A stretch of 64,000 nt of DNA, taken from NCBI GenBank assembly GCA_949318235.1, contig OX439129.1, forward strand, positions 9,082,349 to 9,146,348, given 5' to 3'. Origin of the DNA: Ecdyonurus torrentis. Its lineage: Eukaryota > Arthropoda > Insecta > Ephemeroptera > Heptageniidae. The notes under the pieces were generated by a model. That model searched no databases. It saw only the letters and a program-made list of their open reading frames with translations, and was not told where the DNA came from. The position numbers and the translations under genes were made by a program. Below are positions 1-15,132 of this stretch, in pieces. Position 1 is the first letter of the stretch. Each line of letters starts with the position of its first letter.

Positions 1-69
1 TCCAGAAAAAATGCAACTATAATGAATAACACGTATAACGATTGGTGACTTTCCTTCGTAGTATAACAT
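1..69 (-). CDS. Gustatory receptor, first exon fragment (runs off the left edge)
   Basis: On the minus strand, an ATG at 67-69 opens a 23-codon reading frame that is still open at base 1. Its start, MLYYEGKSP followed by IVIRV, aligns with the start of the complete receptor at 1772-4328, MLHFRGKSP followed by TGLRL. Upstream DNA is also alike: both have a TAACATG context in the plus strand just before the start. This is therefore the beginning of a second, tandem member of the same seven-transmembrane chemoreceptor family, lying to the left of the window. The match is short, so the call rests on the shared N-terminal motif, equal orientation and closeness (about 1.7 kb between the end of the complete gene and this start). 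Receptor class and ligand cannot be judged from 23 residues. Confidence 0.7.
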   Translation of the reverse strand, partial: MLYYEGKSPIVIRVIHYSCIFSG

Positions 70-877
70 GTTGAACTAAGTTTTATTCTCACAAATTATT
101 TGTTATATCATAATGTAAATTTTAGCAAAATCAATATACCAGCTATTAACAAATTGTCATTAATTATGAATATACTTTACAAATAATATATAATACATGA
201 CTTTAGTAAATATCTCAGAACTATTTCATTTTTGTGAACATAATAGCACTTAAATTTATTACAACATATAAATTTTAAATGCAAGACACAATAGTATGAT
301 GTACTTTTGTTATTTCTCCCTATAACTATCTAGTCTTTAAAACGTAATAATACATAACATAATAACATTTAATTGATTAATTGATGAATAAATGAAACAA
401 AATAAAATTATTATTTTATTATGATTATTTATGAAATGGAATAGCAAAAACAAACTATTCAAATTCAAGTTGTTTATTTGTATCTTTGATTATAACAATA
501 TAACATGTTCGAGTAATCAAAATAAACTTTGTGAATTATAATTTTATAAAAATTTACATCTATTCGTGAAACAACAAAACAACAACAACTAAGACTTTGT
601 TAGCTTACCAAAATATAATATACATATATTATTATGCACTGCGTACATTACATAAATATAACATAAAATATGGTATAATAAAGTAAAACACACATAAATA
701 AATAAGTAAAATATGGTTTAGTAATAAAATAAAAAATGTTACTAAACAACAACAGTTCGAAGCAAATAAACATGATAATGGAACAAGATGATGGCAATCC
801 TAATTCTACAATAAAACTAGTAATTTTACTTTGGTATACTATTTATATATTTTTAACATAAAAGTTTGTATTTTTCA

Positions 878-927
878 GTATAAATGTAGGTATATGCATG
901 TTGTCATGCATATACCTACATTTATAC
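878..927. repeat. Perfect 23-bp hairpin
   Basis: 878-900 and 905-927 are perfect reverse complements around a TTGT loop. The arm begins GTATAAATGTAGGTATA and ends TGCATG. Too short a loop for a typical pre-miRNA; may be a remnant of a palindromic insertion. Confidence 0.8.
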
Positions 928-1125
928 AGTTAAATTAGCAAATATTGTTGAACTATTATAATGGATGTCCGTTACTGAATACGGCGTGCGTGGGGCCTCA
1001 TTTGTTAAAAAAAGTATCACTTGCAATTAAATACATTGTGATTATGATTTACAGTGATTTTGATTAAATATTGGTTCAATATGAAAATAAATCAGTGTTC
1101 TGAAATACTAAGTTTATATTTATTG

Positions 1126-1262
1126 AAAGGGTTTGGCTTTCTTGTGACACCGTGTTATATAAGCAGTAAACTGACATTAAAAAGGAATTCGGCTCGACCG
1201 GGACTCGAACCCGGATCTTTGGTTTCCCAGACCACTGCGTTAACCATTACGCTACCGAGACT
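1126..1262 (-). mobile_element. tRNA-derived SINE, family 1
   Basis: Minus strand 1261-1191 is tRNA-like: A box TAGCGTAATGG and B box GGTTCGAGTCC both match consensus, and the end stems nearly pair, with one mismatch. It is followed by a body (GAATTCC, CAGTTTACTGCTTATATAA, CACGGTGT) that recurs at 6554-6621, which shows it is a SINE rather than a lone tRNA gene. Confidence 0.65.
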
Positions 1263-1771
1263 CCTTATATTTATTATTAGACATATATATAATTAGCTAG
1301 TCTACAGTAACATTACATTTATGTTACACTGCATTTGTCTCGACATTTTTAAAATTTAATCTAAAGACTTATGCTAAAAATTTATTTATATTGAATCCGT
1401 TATTATTATTATTATTGATTTGATAGATTATTTTATTTGCAGTACATTTTCCCTGTCAATTTTGTTGTTTATATTGAAATAATCTTTATCCAGATCGAGT
1501 TTTAGAATAGACTTTGTAATTTTATTTGAATCCTAATAATGAATAATAATAATAATAAAATACTATTTAAAAATATACAATACAGCAGATGCTATCTTTT
1601 ATACGTAAATACAAAGAAAAAAACTAAAAAATTAAAATGTCTTATATTCAAATTTAATTATTACATTATATATGTAAAATTATTAGAAACAGTTAATATT
1701 TCAAGACTGTAATTATGAAAAAAAAAATGTATATAAGTTAAATTATATGTTACATTGCTTATGAGGGTGCC

Positions 1772-3220
1772 TTATTTAATTTGCATTAAGACAATGAAAT
1801 AAGAAACTACAGCACCTATGAGAGACGCAAAGAATTCTAGTGACAAGGTGAAGAAAGAACCACCCCGCACCATAAAACTGCGTCCGCAATCAAGAGCCAC
1901 CAGGTTAAGACCTCCAACCAGGGTAGGATGCGCGTTCATCCATGGAATGCGACATACTGCTTCGCTTAGACGAGAACCCTGAAAATGTGACAACAATTAA
2001 TGTTTCCTGAACTGTATGTATGGATTTGCAATTTACTTAATTAATACTTAAGATGTATTACAAATGGTAAATTACAAATTGATTAAAAAATTAAAAGTTT
2101 CATTTTTACTCCCTGTTTTTAAACTTACGTAAAAGTGCAGTGGAAACAATGTGGAATAACTTATCAAGTATCGTATCGTATCGTGTTTTTTTTTTTTTTT
2201 TTTTTTTTTTTACATTATCTGACTAAAAGGGTAAATAAATGTGATATCTTTCACTATCCATGCACGTTCGTAGAAACGATTTTTCCAAAATAATGTTACA
2301 TTTAGTTGCTTATTTGAACATATTGCATCGTACTTTTTCTTTGAAGAAACAGGAAAACATACATTTTTTTTGCCAAGCTAATGCCAAGTATCCAATATCA
2401 GCCAGTTTCGGAAATTGTTTACATAAAAAAATTGTTGTTACCATGTTTTTAAAATGTTTCTTGATCAGCACGATTTTGTTGCAAATTTCAACTATTAAAT
2501 TAACATTATTAAAGATAGATCATTTTGAACCAATAAAAAAGGCCACAATTGAATATTTTAAATCTAACTAGTTAAGATTAAAAATACACAAATAGTCCGT
2601 TTAAATTAAATATTATCCAATTCAATCAAATATAAAAAAAACTTACTTCTTCCTTTACTCGATCCCCAGCATGGCAATACAGAACAGTTTGAAGGACAGT
2701 TAAACAACTTATGGTAGCAGTCGCGGATAGCATTATAAAATTATTTATAACCTGAAAATATCAGGTCTAATTTAGTAAGAGTGAAGGAAGAAAAATGAAT
2801 GAAAATGTTGTTTATTTGAATACCTTCACTATAGCAAAAGCAGTTGTACACAAATTCACTATGTTACAACAAATCATAACTATGATGCAAGGTGATGCAA
2901 GTTCGTTAATATTTTTCAATAATCTGTAAATATATTGCATAAAATAATCATTGAAAGGTGTTAAATATAAACATGTATCTAGTACGGTTTACAAAACTTG
3001 ACTCCAATATAAAAAAAATCACTTTTATTTTGTTTTAGATTTTGTTTTTTTACTTAATATAATGAAATGAACAACTCTGTAAACACATTACGATAGTGGG
3101 CAAACTAGAGGACAAATACAAATATTTTGATATGTTACGAATTTAAAAAGAAATAACAGCCCAAAAAAATAAGATTACGCTAAAGTTTCTCCATATTATA
3201 CTGTGTATGTATATATATAA

Positions 3221-3304
<84 letters not shown>

Positions 3305-4328
3305 CCCATTTGGAGACATGAATGTTACTGTCAGATTTTTTTTCGGGACCAGCGTACACAGCACGATTGTAATATGATAGATTTTACCATTTGTATTGAT
3401 ACAGAGTTCTGGGCATATTGTGTTGAATTATAATTTTTATGTTTATGAGAAGAAAACAGGTATTAAAAGCTTACGTGGCAATTTCATATTGAAGATGCAA
3501 CCAGGAATCAAAATCAATACCTTTCTTCTTATTTTTCACCCTCTCGTTTAGTATTACTATATACGAAACTTTGACCTGAGAATTATCCTTTAATTCTAAT
3601 ACATCATTCAAACAATCTTGTAAGAATTTTAACTCTTCAGCAACAAAAGCAAATAACGTTAAATTTATTACATCATAACAACAACGTTTTGTTATTATAA
3701 TTAGTTGTAACATGAAACTTAAGAGCCATACAGTAAAGTTGTATTGAGAAGCATTTTTCTTACTTAATTCTGAATCAGTTCCTAAACTTTTAGCTGTTGA
3801 ATTTATAAAATTGTCAAATAAATGAGTATCTCCTTTTTCCTTAGAATAAATAATTAAAAATGACAACAACGACATAACTAGAACTACAGTTATACTAGCC
3901 CCAACATTTAAAACAAAATATATAAAAGATTTGTTTGAAACTTTATCAAGTAATTTACCTTTTCTACGTCCAAAATTTTCAAAGTTTAATATATATTGTA
4001 ACTTTTGAAATATTTCTAATAAAGTATTTCTATATATAAAAAAATAAATAAAATTAAATAACATTGATAAGTTAAAAACTAATGGCATCAAATGTGAAGT
4101 TAAAACTTCAACGTTCAATTCGTTTGCTTTAAAAAATTGCTTTACCGATTCAAGTATTTGAAGACCTATCACAAATATCAACAAACATTCGCAAATGATC
4201 ATTGCGATTGATAAAATGTTTTTTCTACTAATCTTTGCAGTAGGATTAGTAATTCGTATCCCGGTGATTAAACACAAATAATAAAGAAGACGGAGCCCAG
4301 TTGGTGACTTGCCTCTAAAGTGTAACAT
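1772..4328 (-). CDS. Gustatory receptor (insect 7tm_7 chemoreceptor family)
   Basis: Four exons on the minus strand: 4328-3475, 2923-2824, 2751-2647 and 1978-1772, joined by GT/AG introns of phase 2, 0 and 0, giving 421 residues, a normal length for the family. The protein is strongly hydrophobic with about seven membrane segments. Exon 3 ends with CHAGDRVKEE, and the last exon ends in a TM7 segment SYFIVLMQIK, matching the family signature TYhhhhhQF in degenerate form. Two phase-0 introns close to the C-terminus also fit known insect gustatory receptor genes. These proteins are ligand-gated cation channels in the dendritic membrane of taste neurons, with an intracellular N-terminus. The start chosen is the ATG at 4326-4328; upstream in-frame codons lack an ATG. 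Introns hold poly-T and a 90-bp AT repeat. Ligand class is not determinable. Exon 2 is short and was placed by splice phase, so it is the least certain part. Confidence 0.87.
3208..3299. repeat. (AT)n repeat in the receptor gene intron
   Basis: AT dinucleotide run in the first intron of the gustatory receptor. Similar runs occur at 5345-5427, 6148-6220 and 12804-12896. Confidence 0.95.
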
Positions 4329-5348
4329 GATTAACTGTTTTAATATCGCTGAGCACACAAATTAAGTAACAAAACTAATTTACAAGGCAATCAATTTACT
4401 TTAATATATTATATAGTATAATAAAAATATATTATATTGTATACTGTTGTATTATACTATGATGTTACTAACATAACATTTTTTTTATATATTAAAATGC
4501 ATTACTGTTATTGCTTTATCATTGATTTTCTTTTCATATCTTTAGTTTCAAAAATAAATACTTAAAATGGCATTCATTGCCAGTGAAGAAACAAAAATAT
4601 TACATAAAATATACACTTTTTTTTGTACTTTTATGGCAAATAAGAGAGAGAGAGAGAGAGAGAGAGACTACTAATTAAAAAAAGCTATAAACATTTATCA
4701 CATTTATGTACCAATCTTATTTCTATTGTCTAATAATTAATTCTGTAGCCCAGATTTCACGTTATTTATTTTATTTTAATATTTATTTATTTTGTCATCA
4801 AGAGCCAAACTGTTTTCACTCTCTCTCTCTCTCTCTCTCTCTTTTTCTATCTCCTTGTTGTGTGACACAAGTTTATCCTGACCTAGTATTTCTCGTAACG
4901 GCTTGCGGGAACCTTAAATCTATCAACTTATTAAGGTTACGTTATTTATTAGTTTTTGGATTAGATGAAGGCAAGGGAGGTAAAAACTCACGGTAGACAA
5001 AACAATTAAATATATTTGAGATTGAGGACTTTAATAATATATAGGTCATGTATATCATTCATAATATACAAATAATATGATAACTAATGTATTGGTTTTG
5101 TACAAAACAGTTTTATTATGAATAAATATATTAATACTTTTCAACTTATTACAATTATTGAGCTCCGTTATAAAGTTTTCCTTTTAAATTACAATAGGTA
5201 GTTTCATTTATGTTGTTTCACATACCAGAAAAAAGAAGAAGAAGAAGAAGAAGAAGACGAAGAAGAAGAATGTTCCAAAATAGCAACATTTGTGCTTTAG
5301 AATATATAAATGTAATTAATTACTAATTATATAAATGTAATTATTTAC

Positions 5349-5434
<86 letters not shown>

Positions 5435-5490
5435 AATAATAAAATAATTCAATGCAGCATAAATTACTTATAGTTTATTTTTTTCCGATG

Positions 5491-5522
<32 letters not shown>

Positions 5523-6153
5523 TGCGACTCTAAATTGTAACGTGTAGGTGTCAGTAACGCAATGTGCTTACGTTTAAAGAAAATAATAAAAAGAGAAAAG
5601 TAAAAGTCAATTTACACCTCTAAAATGTCACCACTACTTTTATGTTTATTTCAGTTACGCACTTTGTGTGTAAGTTTACTGCTGATCCGAACTTGTAAAG
5701 ATACACACAGTTTTTTTTTTCTTCTTCCTTCTTTCATTAAAAATAACCTTTACTTTGAAAATAGAATTTGGACTGTATGTTAGGTTCTTTTTACTCTATA
5801 TTTACTGTCTAAAATAATAAAGAGATTAGCTAGAGTGACAAAAATAAATCATATGAAATTTCTAACTTCTCACATTCGTACTTCCATCTTATACTTCGTT
5901 AGAATTTATACTCTATGTCATTCATTTTGTTACTTTTAACATTTTACTAAAAATATAAATCCTCTTGAGTTTTTAGATTTTTTTTTAGATAAAATTTGAA
6001 AATGTGGTACAAATTGTACTAAAATCGTGACATTTTGTTTAGTAAACTGTACAAAACATTGTTTTTAATTTTTGTTTTCAAGTCATAAATTAAGCTGACA
6101 GTTGTTTTTATCTGCATTTACTTGTTTTACTTTGAAGAAATAGCTGCTGTATA

Positions 6154-6222
<69 letters not shown>

Positions 6223-6553
6223 GTAAAATTTAATTAACAAGTTTTTTAAGTTACATTTAATATGAATGAATCTGTTTTTCTTTTATATTCATTGTACATA
6301 TATTTATATTGCTTGAAAGAAAACAAAATGCAATAATTATGCATGAGAATATTAATATCCTCCCTGTATTTTATGCATTTCTAAATAATATAATTGAAAC
6401 TCACCTGACTCATAATAATAATATCTTTAATATGATTTCCCATTACAGTGGTGGATAATAAACTTACGATTTCAACAGTTTTAATTTTTATGTTTAAAGT
6501 AATGATTGGAAAGTTACTTGCTTACGAATAAACGGGGAAAAAAATAATAAAGA

Positions 6554-6621
6554 GCCGAATTCCTTTTCAATGTCAGTTTACTGCTTATATAACACGGTGT
6601 AACACTAAAGCCAAACCCTTT
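6554..6621 (+). mobile_element. SINE family 1, tail-only copy
   Basis: Begins GAGCCGAATTCC, the end of the tRNA-like head, then carries the same body as 1126-1190 in opposite orientation (CAGTTTACTGCTTATATAA, ACACGGTGTAACAC). The tRNA-like part is missing: 5'-truncated. Confidence 0.6.
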
Positions 6622-9142
6622 CATTTTAATAATAAAGTTTTTTTTTTTTTTTTTTTTTTTTTTTGAGGCCAAAAAAGGTACAAACTTACTTACAAGGTTT
6701 TCTGATTTCTTTTAACAATATTCAATAGTCATACACAGTCACATACACATCAACATACAGTCATAAACAGTAATACATAGTCATATTCATTACAGCTATT
6801 ATATACACATAATAAGTTTTCATTAAAATATGAAACAAAAATACCTATGTCAATTGTCAATACACAATATATATGAGGAAAAGAAAAAGTATGACATTTA
6901 CAACAAATTGTTTCATCTTAAGAGAAATACTCAAGAGTATAATAATTATATCGTTTACATTTTATTCATAATAAAATTATACTAGGGCTCATTACATTAA
7001 TATTTGACATTCATATCTAATGATATATATATTTTATAAATTACTTTTAGTTTGTATATCATCTTTATAAACAAGAGACAATAAAAAAATAAAGGCTCCG
7101 ATTTTTTTTTTTTTTTTTTTTTTTTGTGATTGAAGATATAACATGACATGGTATTTGAAAACAATTTTTCTTGTTACACAATATTTTTATATAAATATAA
7201 TATACAACCACATAATTTTTATTGTACACACATCAATATTTTCTTTTCTTTTCATGATAGCTCATAATCTAAAAAAAAAAAAAAAAATTCTAACGTAAGA
7301 CTATAACTCATCAAAGCTACAAGTAATCTATTTCAAAATAATATTGTATAATGTACACTACTTTAGTTATATGTCTCTTAAATTATAAATTAACGCAAAG
7401 ATATAAAAATATGTAACATTATAAATCTTGAAACTATTACATTTAACAAGAAAATAATTTATTTCTATAAAATTAATAATATTTTCACGAAAGAAACGAT
7501 AAATTTGAAAACTGCATTCTTGAATGTAATTCAAAATATGCATACACACATCTGGTTGCACTCATACTAGCGTAACGTAATGTTAAAAGTTGCCAAGTTT
7601 TTGTGCATTCTTGGCAACATTTCAAAATTTTATCTCGTATTTCATATCAGAAAAAAAAAAATAAGTCTCACACGATTCAGAAATTTACAAATTTGGTAAA
7701 TTGGTAATTTAGCAATTAATAACCATGCAGCTAATACAATTTTATTTTATTGTATAAATTATAATGGTTTGTCCCAAGGTTTATATTACCTTGGGTTTGT
7801 CCCTTTTTCTTTATTACAGCGCAAGTTACAAAGAAATTGATGTTAAGTGCCTTTCTTGTAATAAAATGTCTCATGTCATGTCCTTCAAAAAGTTAATAAT
7901 TATTTTTAAAACTTCATTCAATGGAGGTTATCAGTTTAGCGCGCGGGGAGACGCGGGGAAAGCTAAGGGTCCCCTAATTTAACATAACGCTTATGGGGGA
8001 AAAAACACGTTTATTGTAATTTTTTAGAAAAATACTGCACCGATTTCGGAGAAATTTAAATGAGAAATACTAGACATATATTTATGTGTTCTAAGCCATA
8101 AAAAAACTTTAAGAATTTTTTAAGCCGATAATCTCCATTAAACTTACGTGATGCTTTTTTCACAAAGTCACAAAGATTGCAATATAATATTATATTTCCT
8201 GTAAGAGTCATAAAACAAAATAAACTAGAACAAAGAAATTAAAAAGATGAAATACTTTTAGACATCGTAACATTTTCTGCTGCACGAAATATTTCGCATG
8301 ACTTAAGTCTAAATGATATTATCTCAAAGAAGAAAAAAGAAATAATAAGATAAAAGAAAGTAGAATATTGTCTAGTCTAAAAACCTCTCAAATTTGAAAG
8401 CGTGTTTCCCCTTCCTTTTTTTATTTTATTTTTTTATTTTGGTCACCATTGATAACTTCGTAGATATTCTAAAAATAGAAAGTTACGCTACAATTCCTTA
8501 AAACGAAAACTTTTTTCTCTTCCTTTATCAGAAAATCAAGAAACAAGTTTGCAAAGCCTAGTTTAATTTTATATTTTAAGAGATATTTTTTAGTGATTTA
8601 TTCTAGTGTTTCCATGACTAATAAAATTAAAAGTTTTACAGTTTCATTCAGAAATATTTAAATGCAAGAAACAAATTTTACATTATATTTTTATTAAAGC
8701 ATTTAAAAACTGTATTTGGCAAGCAAAACCATGCATTCTTTGAATCTTTAAACAGTAGTTTTATATTTTAATATAGTTTTGAATTCTGGAAAAGAAAGAA
8801 CTAAAACGAATTAGAGTGTTATCTTTATAATTTCTACATTTTTAAACTATGCAATATTTTTATTTTTTAAAGTTAACTTTAAATTGAATGCTGCAGATAA
8901 AATTAAACGATAAAAATACATAATTAACAATACAAAATAATATAATTTAAAATACTCTATTATTGCAATAATTTTTGAAATTTACGTCTTTCTTAAGATG
9001 TTTACTAAACTGAAGTTCCAAAATAACAAAGTTTTAAAATCTTGCATTACAAAACCCTTTTCTTTAACGCAATCTCTCTCCTTCTTCCTCTAATGTGTTC
9101 CAATGTTATGGTATTCACAATTCACCACCTTTGATGCAACAG

Positions 9143-9182
<40 letters not shown>

Positions 9183-9382
9183 NNNNNNNNNNNNNNNNNN
9201 NNNNNNNNNNNNNNNNNNNNNNNNNNNNNNNNNNNNNNNNNNNNNNNNNNNNNNNNNNNNNNNNNNNNNNNNNNNNNNNNNNNNNNNNNNNNNNNNNNNN
9301 NNNNNNNNNNNNNNNNNNNNNNNNNNNNNNNNNNNNNNNNNNNNNNNNNNNNNNNNNNNNNNNNNNNNNNNNNNNNNNNNNN
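9183..9382. other. Assembly gap (200 N)
   Basis: Exactly 200 undefined bases directly following a (TC)n run from about 9143. The round size suggests a placeholder length. Frames reported across it are meaningless. Confidence 0.98.
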
Positions 9383-9620
9383 ATTCCATGACGACGCACA
9401 GTATTCGGGAGGTGCATGATTGATGTGATTGCACCGACCAGCCTGCCTAGATGTTTCCACGGTTTCTCTAGGCTGTCATGGCGAATACCGGGCTGTGTAT
9501 TTAGGCCGTGGCCGGCCTGTGTGTGCTTTTCCATTAATTGGAAAGTCCTTACCTGTCGATAAGACAATGTCTTGACTGGGACTGGGATTGGTGTATAGCA
9601 CGATAACATAATATATGGCA

Positions 9621-9681
<61 letters not shown>

Positions 9682-9705
9682 AGAAGAAGAAGAAGAAGAA
9701 GAAGA
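9383..9705 (+). mobile_element. GC-rich retroposon-like fragment with long poly-A tail
   Basis: About 240 bp of roughly 50% GC after the assembly gap, ending in about 54 A then a GAA repeat. The composition jump and the A-tail suggest a retroposed insertion; no RNA polymerase III boxes or coding frame were recognised. The 5' end is lost in the gap. Confidence 0.4.
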
Positions 9706-12000
9706 CGCTCATTTAATAATATTATATGAAAAGGACACCAAACAGTTCGACATTTTATGCTTTCAGAAATATTACATATTATTATGAAAAACTGAACAAT
9801 GGACAATTATGTCTTTGGAACTTTTTAAAAACAAAATTGAGAAGATTTGAATGTTTTTATGCAAGTTCTTAGTCAAAGGATGTAAAGAAATGCAAAAATA
9901 CATTTTTTTCTTTTTAAATTGGTTTATTTTTTATAGTGTAGTCCTCTGGTTATAGTTTCTTTTAGGCAATTAAAATAAAGTTTATGAGACGGTAAAAAAA
10001 ATTTTGTGTGGCACAAAACTTAATGACAGTAAAAGTTGTCAGCACTTTATAAATAAATATCAAATTTTTGTCAAATATAATTATAAAACTTCAATATTAA
10101 CAATTTATTGAGCAATTTGAATATTTTCCAATTTTTTTCACTTAAGTACTCTTTTTGATTTCAAAATAGTAAATCATTACCTTCTCTTTTTTTTTTCTTT
10201 AAATAATAATAAAGACTTTTAATAGCTTTTTTTGAAGCTATAAATATATATTAATTAAATTTTTAGTTACAAACTCTGTTTACATGTACACTCCAATATT
10301 ATAAAGCAGAAAATTAGAAAAATAGCTGTTTATTTCTCCATAAGAAAGCATGTTAAATCAAGACAGTACCATACAAATTCATCTAGTAGCAATTTGTAAT
10401 ATTGGGATTTGAGTTTCTTTACTTTTTCACTAAACTCTCCTTCGTAAGATTTTTGTTATAGGAAATCTTAAAATTATAGGTTTTAAGGATTTGAAATATA
10501 TTTTTCTCTATTTATTAAATAAATTGTGTAGGTTGAAATGGTGAATAGTAACATTAATAGTATTTTTTTTTTATATTTACACTCTTAAAGAATATATAAT
10601 TTATAAATAGAGTGATGAAAGAACAGTACAGTGCACCAAACAAATATAAAATGTGACTGTTAATCCAAATATGAGAGAAAAAAACAACAATAAAACTATA
10701 CAGTATATTAATAAAAAATATTATTTAAATGGTATTAACATAAATCATTTATACCATGTCAGATATACGAATAAAAATTCCACAAATAACTTTTTTTCCC
10801 AAATATTTAAAATGATTTTTTATTTATTTATTATTATTAATAAATTATTATAATTAATTTATTATTAAATGGAATATCATTATATACATTATTTAATTTA
10901 ACATAAGCAGGTAAATTGTTCCATTCCATACAACTTCGGTGCAGAAAACTTTCATATACATGTCCGATCTCACTTGAGGTGTTATCAAGCGTCAAACACC
11001 ATATTGTCTACGTATTGACTAGCCTAATTGGTTCTGATCCATATGAAATCACTTATCACTAGACCCTTTTGACATTTATTTAAGTAGTTTATATCTAAAT
11101 AATTTATATAAGTATCAAAACTAACAAAAATTATACAAATACAGTATGAAATATAGATAATTGAACTTATTATAAATAGACAATACATTTCCGTACATAA
11201 ATAGTCGCAAGTATCATTAATAATATACTAACTATTTATAAAAATACCGTGCGTTAATTTATATTCTTTTTACATGTGTTAATAGGCATTTTATTTTAAT
11301 TTAAACACACCGCGTCAAAATTCATATATATTTTTTAAATGATTTCAGATTTTGTCTAGAGAATACAGTGATGCGTTATTATACAACAATCTTTGTTCTA
11401 TAGTATTTATCACATTGAAATTGACGACACATAATTGACAGCATCAAAACAAATTGAGAGATTATTGAATCGACTGAATAAAAAAAAAAAAAAAAAAAAA
11501 GCTTGACTTGAAACACACAAACAGTAAGAACAACGTTATAGCAAAAATATCTTATTCGCACAGTTAATATTTAGGACATTTTTCTCCTCAATTAATAAAA
11601 ATAGTAACATATAAATAAAAATTATTAAAATATTTGTTATATTACCCTTTTCTTCCTATCTTATTAGTACTGTTTATTTCTTTCTATATATAAAACTAAA
11701 TTTTGCCTTGTTATAAATGCTAATTCAGTACTTTGTTTCACGACTGTACATTTGTAGCGACAACAAGAATTTTAATTCTATTTTTAAAACATTGAAACGA
11801 ACCTTTTTTTTTGCAACGCTTATTTTTAAGTTTTTTATTTTTTTATATTCTTTCTTTTTTAAACTTTTGAATTAATATATGAATATTAATCATATTTTGA
11901 CTCTTGACTCTTAATTTACAGTCTTGGAATTCGTTAAACTACTCAATAGAATGACACTAACGATGAACACATTGCTCAAAAGTTAATACGGACCTACTGT

Positions 12001-12720
<720 letters not shown>

Positions 12721-12802
12721 AACAATGAAGTTTTATTTTTAGGTTTCAAATGGATAATCTAATCTACAATATTTAGTATTATTTATTGTATCTACATGCT
12801 AG

Positions 12803-12899
<97 letters not shown>

Positions 12900-13771
12900 T
12901 TTACTTTTGAACGATCTTCTAAAAGCTAAATTAACTTCATGCTAGTACTTCATATTATTATCAAAGAATTTAAAAACTTTTATTTAATGTAAAAAAACGG
13001 ATAACACGAACGTTTACTTACTAATATATTTTTAAAATATCATCTTTAATGTTTTTCTACTTGAAGTGTTGTATACAACAGTGTCATCTTATATAAGCCA
13101 GACGTCTACCAAAATGTTTATTTTAGCAGGGAAGAAAAAAACAACTTAATTTGTAATTTTCACATGAATATTGTTAATTCAATAACAGTCGAGCTATTTA
13201 AAAAAAAGTTAATCTCTAAATTTTTAATTGACAATTTGTATAGAAAATAAAAATTAGCAATCATGAAAAGTGAAAAAAGTAATCAAACAAAAACTTAATT
13301 CATTACAAACAAAGTATATAGGCTAATTAAAAATACATTTGAATTGTTAGTGTTATGTCGTTGACCCTATTGTACTAAATTAACCTTACAACCTAACTGA
13401 TGAAAATTAAAGATTAAAGTGTCGCATGTTGCATGAATCAATGGTTTATATTTAATATACTCACAAAAAAAATAGTAAACTAATATAATATATCGACTAA
13501 TGTTAAAAAAAAAAGAGCTTTTAGTTACAGACTAATATTTTAATAGGTAATAAAATTTTATGGTGACTACAAATATAAATATTGTAATGTATTCTATTTT
13601 TAGTGAAATTATGTATTTTGTTATTTTTAAAATTATTGTAATGTGCTAACAAGACTTCATGAACATTTATGGTAATTAGAGGGTTGGATATTTTAAGTTT
13701 GTTGGCAATAAATGAACATTAAATTGTAATATTTCAAGACTCGATTTCAAATTGAATCTGTTTTTTTAATG

Positions 13772-13819
<48 letters not shown>

Positions 13820-14806
13820 AAATTATTATTTTTAAAACCATGCACCTGTAAATGAATAAATTTGTTCTTTTTTTTCTGTTTGAGCCAGCTTATAATAAAG
13901 TTTACTTCTTAATGGAGTAATTGGACATATCCCAAAAAAAATAACATGAGTGGTGTGTTCTGCGTGCCTTTAGATGTTTTTTTTTTAAATATATAATTTT
14001 AATTAAATTTTATATATCAATTTTTTTTCCTCAAACAAAAAAAAAATCATATTTACATGTGTAAAAAATTCAGGCCATTATATGTATGAATGACTCATAT
14101 CAAATAAAATATTACAAAATATATTGTTTTGGCTAAGTATCATAAATTTATACGGGACATTTCACTTACGACGTGTGTATAATATCCCGCAAACTTATGT
14201 TTTTTAGTTCAAGAAAAGAAAAAGAAAGAAAGAAGATGAGCAAAAATGAACACACCCAAGTGGCGAAATTTTAACGATGTTTTTCTAAGCTATTGGAGAC
14301 TTTTTTTTTTTCTTCTTCTTCTTCTTTTCTTTCTTTTTTTCTATCTTTTGAAGGCGCCAAGATGTTGTATTTTCTGGCATATCACAGCTTGGCGTTAAAA
14401 CGTTCAAATATTTGGTAGATAGATCATCAAGTCAAGTGCATTCTGTATAAGTTCTAAATTTATAATATTGCGAAATTGATCTTTTTAACAGATTTTTTTT
14501 CCTGCATAGTTTAAATAAATTTTTAGGTCAAATATTTGTGAGTTAAGGACGCAATTTTATATAATATTTCTAAATTAATAGTTTTCTTTTCAGCATAGTT
14601 TCTATTTTCCTTTAATTATAAAAGATTAATTTTATAAAATTAATTTTCATTATACTATACATTTAACATTGGGGTTAAAGATTATTTATATATGATTTCA
14701 ATTTAGATAAGTTGTAAGAACTTTTGCTTGTGGTATACAACAGTATGAGCTGCCAATTTGGTTAAACTTATGGCATATTGCGATTGCATGACAATTATGT
14801 TTTATA

Positions 14807-14890
14807 GTGTACACACGATTGTCATAAAATATATTATACCATTCAAAACATGCACGTTAAATCTACAATATATAATGCTGTTCTTAAACC
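14807..14890. mobile_element. GTACAC-ended MITE, left half only
   Basis: Starts GTGTACACACGATTGTCATA and matches the left half of the 15.6-kb copy (ATATTATACCATTCAAAAC). It ends just before the CTCTGT array. A weak right-end match near 15,545-15,570 may be its lost half. Confidence 0.45.
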
Positions 14891-14946
14891 CTGTTTTCTG
14901 ATAATGACGATAAACAATTTTTCTTTATTTTTACTTTGTTTCTTAT

Positions 14947-15132
14947 CTCTCTCTGTCTCTCTGTCTCTGTCTCTGTCTCTGTCTCTGTCTCTGTCTCTGT
15001 CTCTGTCTCTGTCTCTGTCTCTGTCTCTGTCTCTGTCTCTGTCTCTGTCTCTGTCTCTGTCTCTGTCTCTGTCTCTGTCTCTGTCTCTGTCTCTGTCTCT
15101 GTCTCTGTCTCTGTCTCTGTCTCTCTCTCTGT
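14947..15132 (+). repeat. (CTCTGT)n array
   Basis: About 30 near-perfect hexanucleotide units bordered by plain CT runs. Open frames on both strands are simple-repeat artefacts. Confidence 0.95.

Noticed and set aside
2260..2571. 103-residue plus-strand frame in the last intron of the gustatory receptor
   Set aside because: No domain, strong AT bias, intronic and antisense to the receptor gene.
9090..9621. Open frames crossing the N run
   Set aside because: They consist largely of undefined residues and CT-repeat translations.
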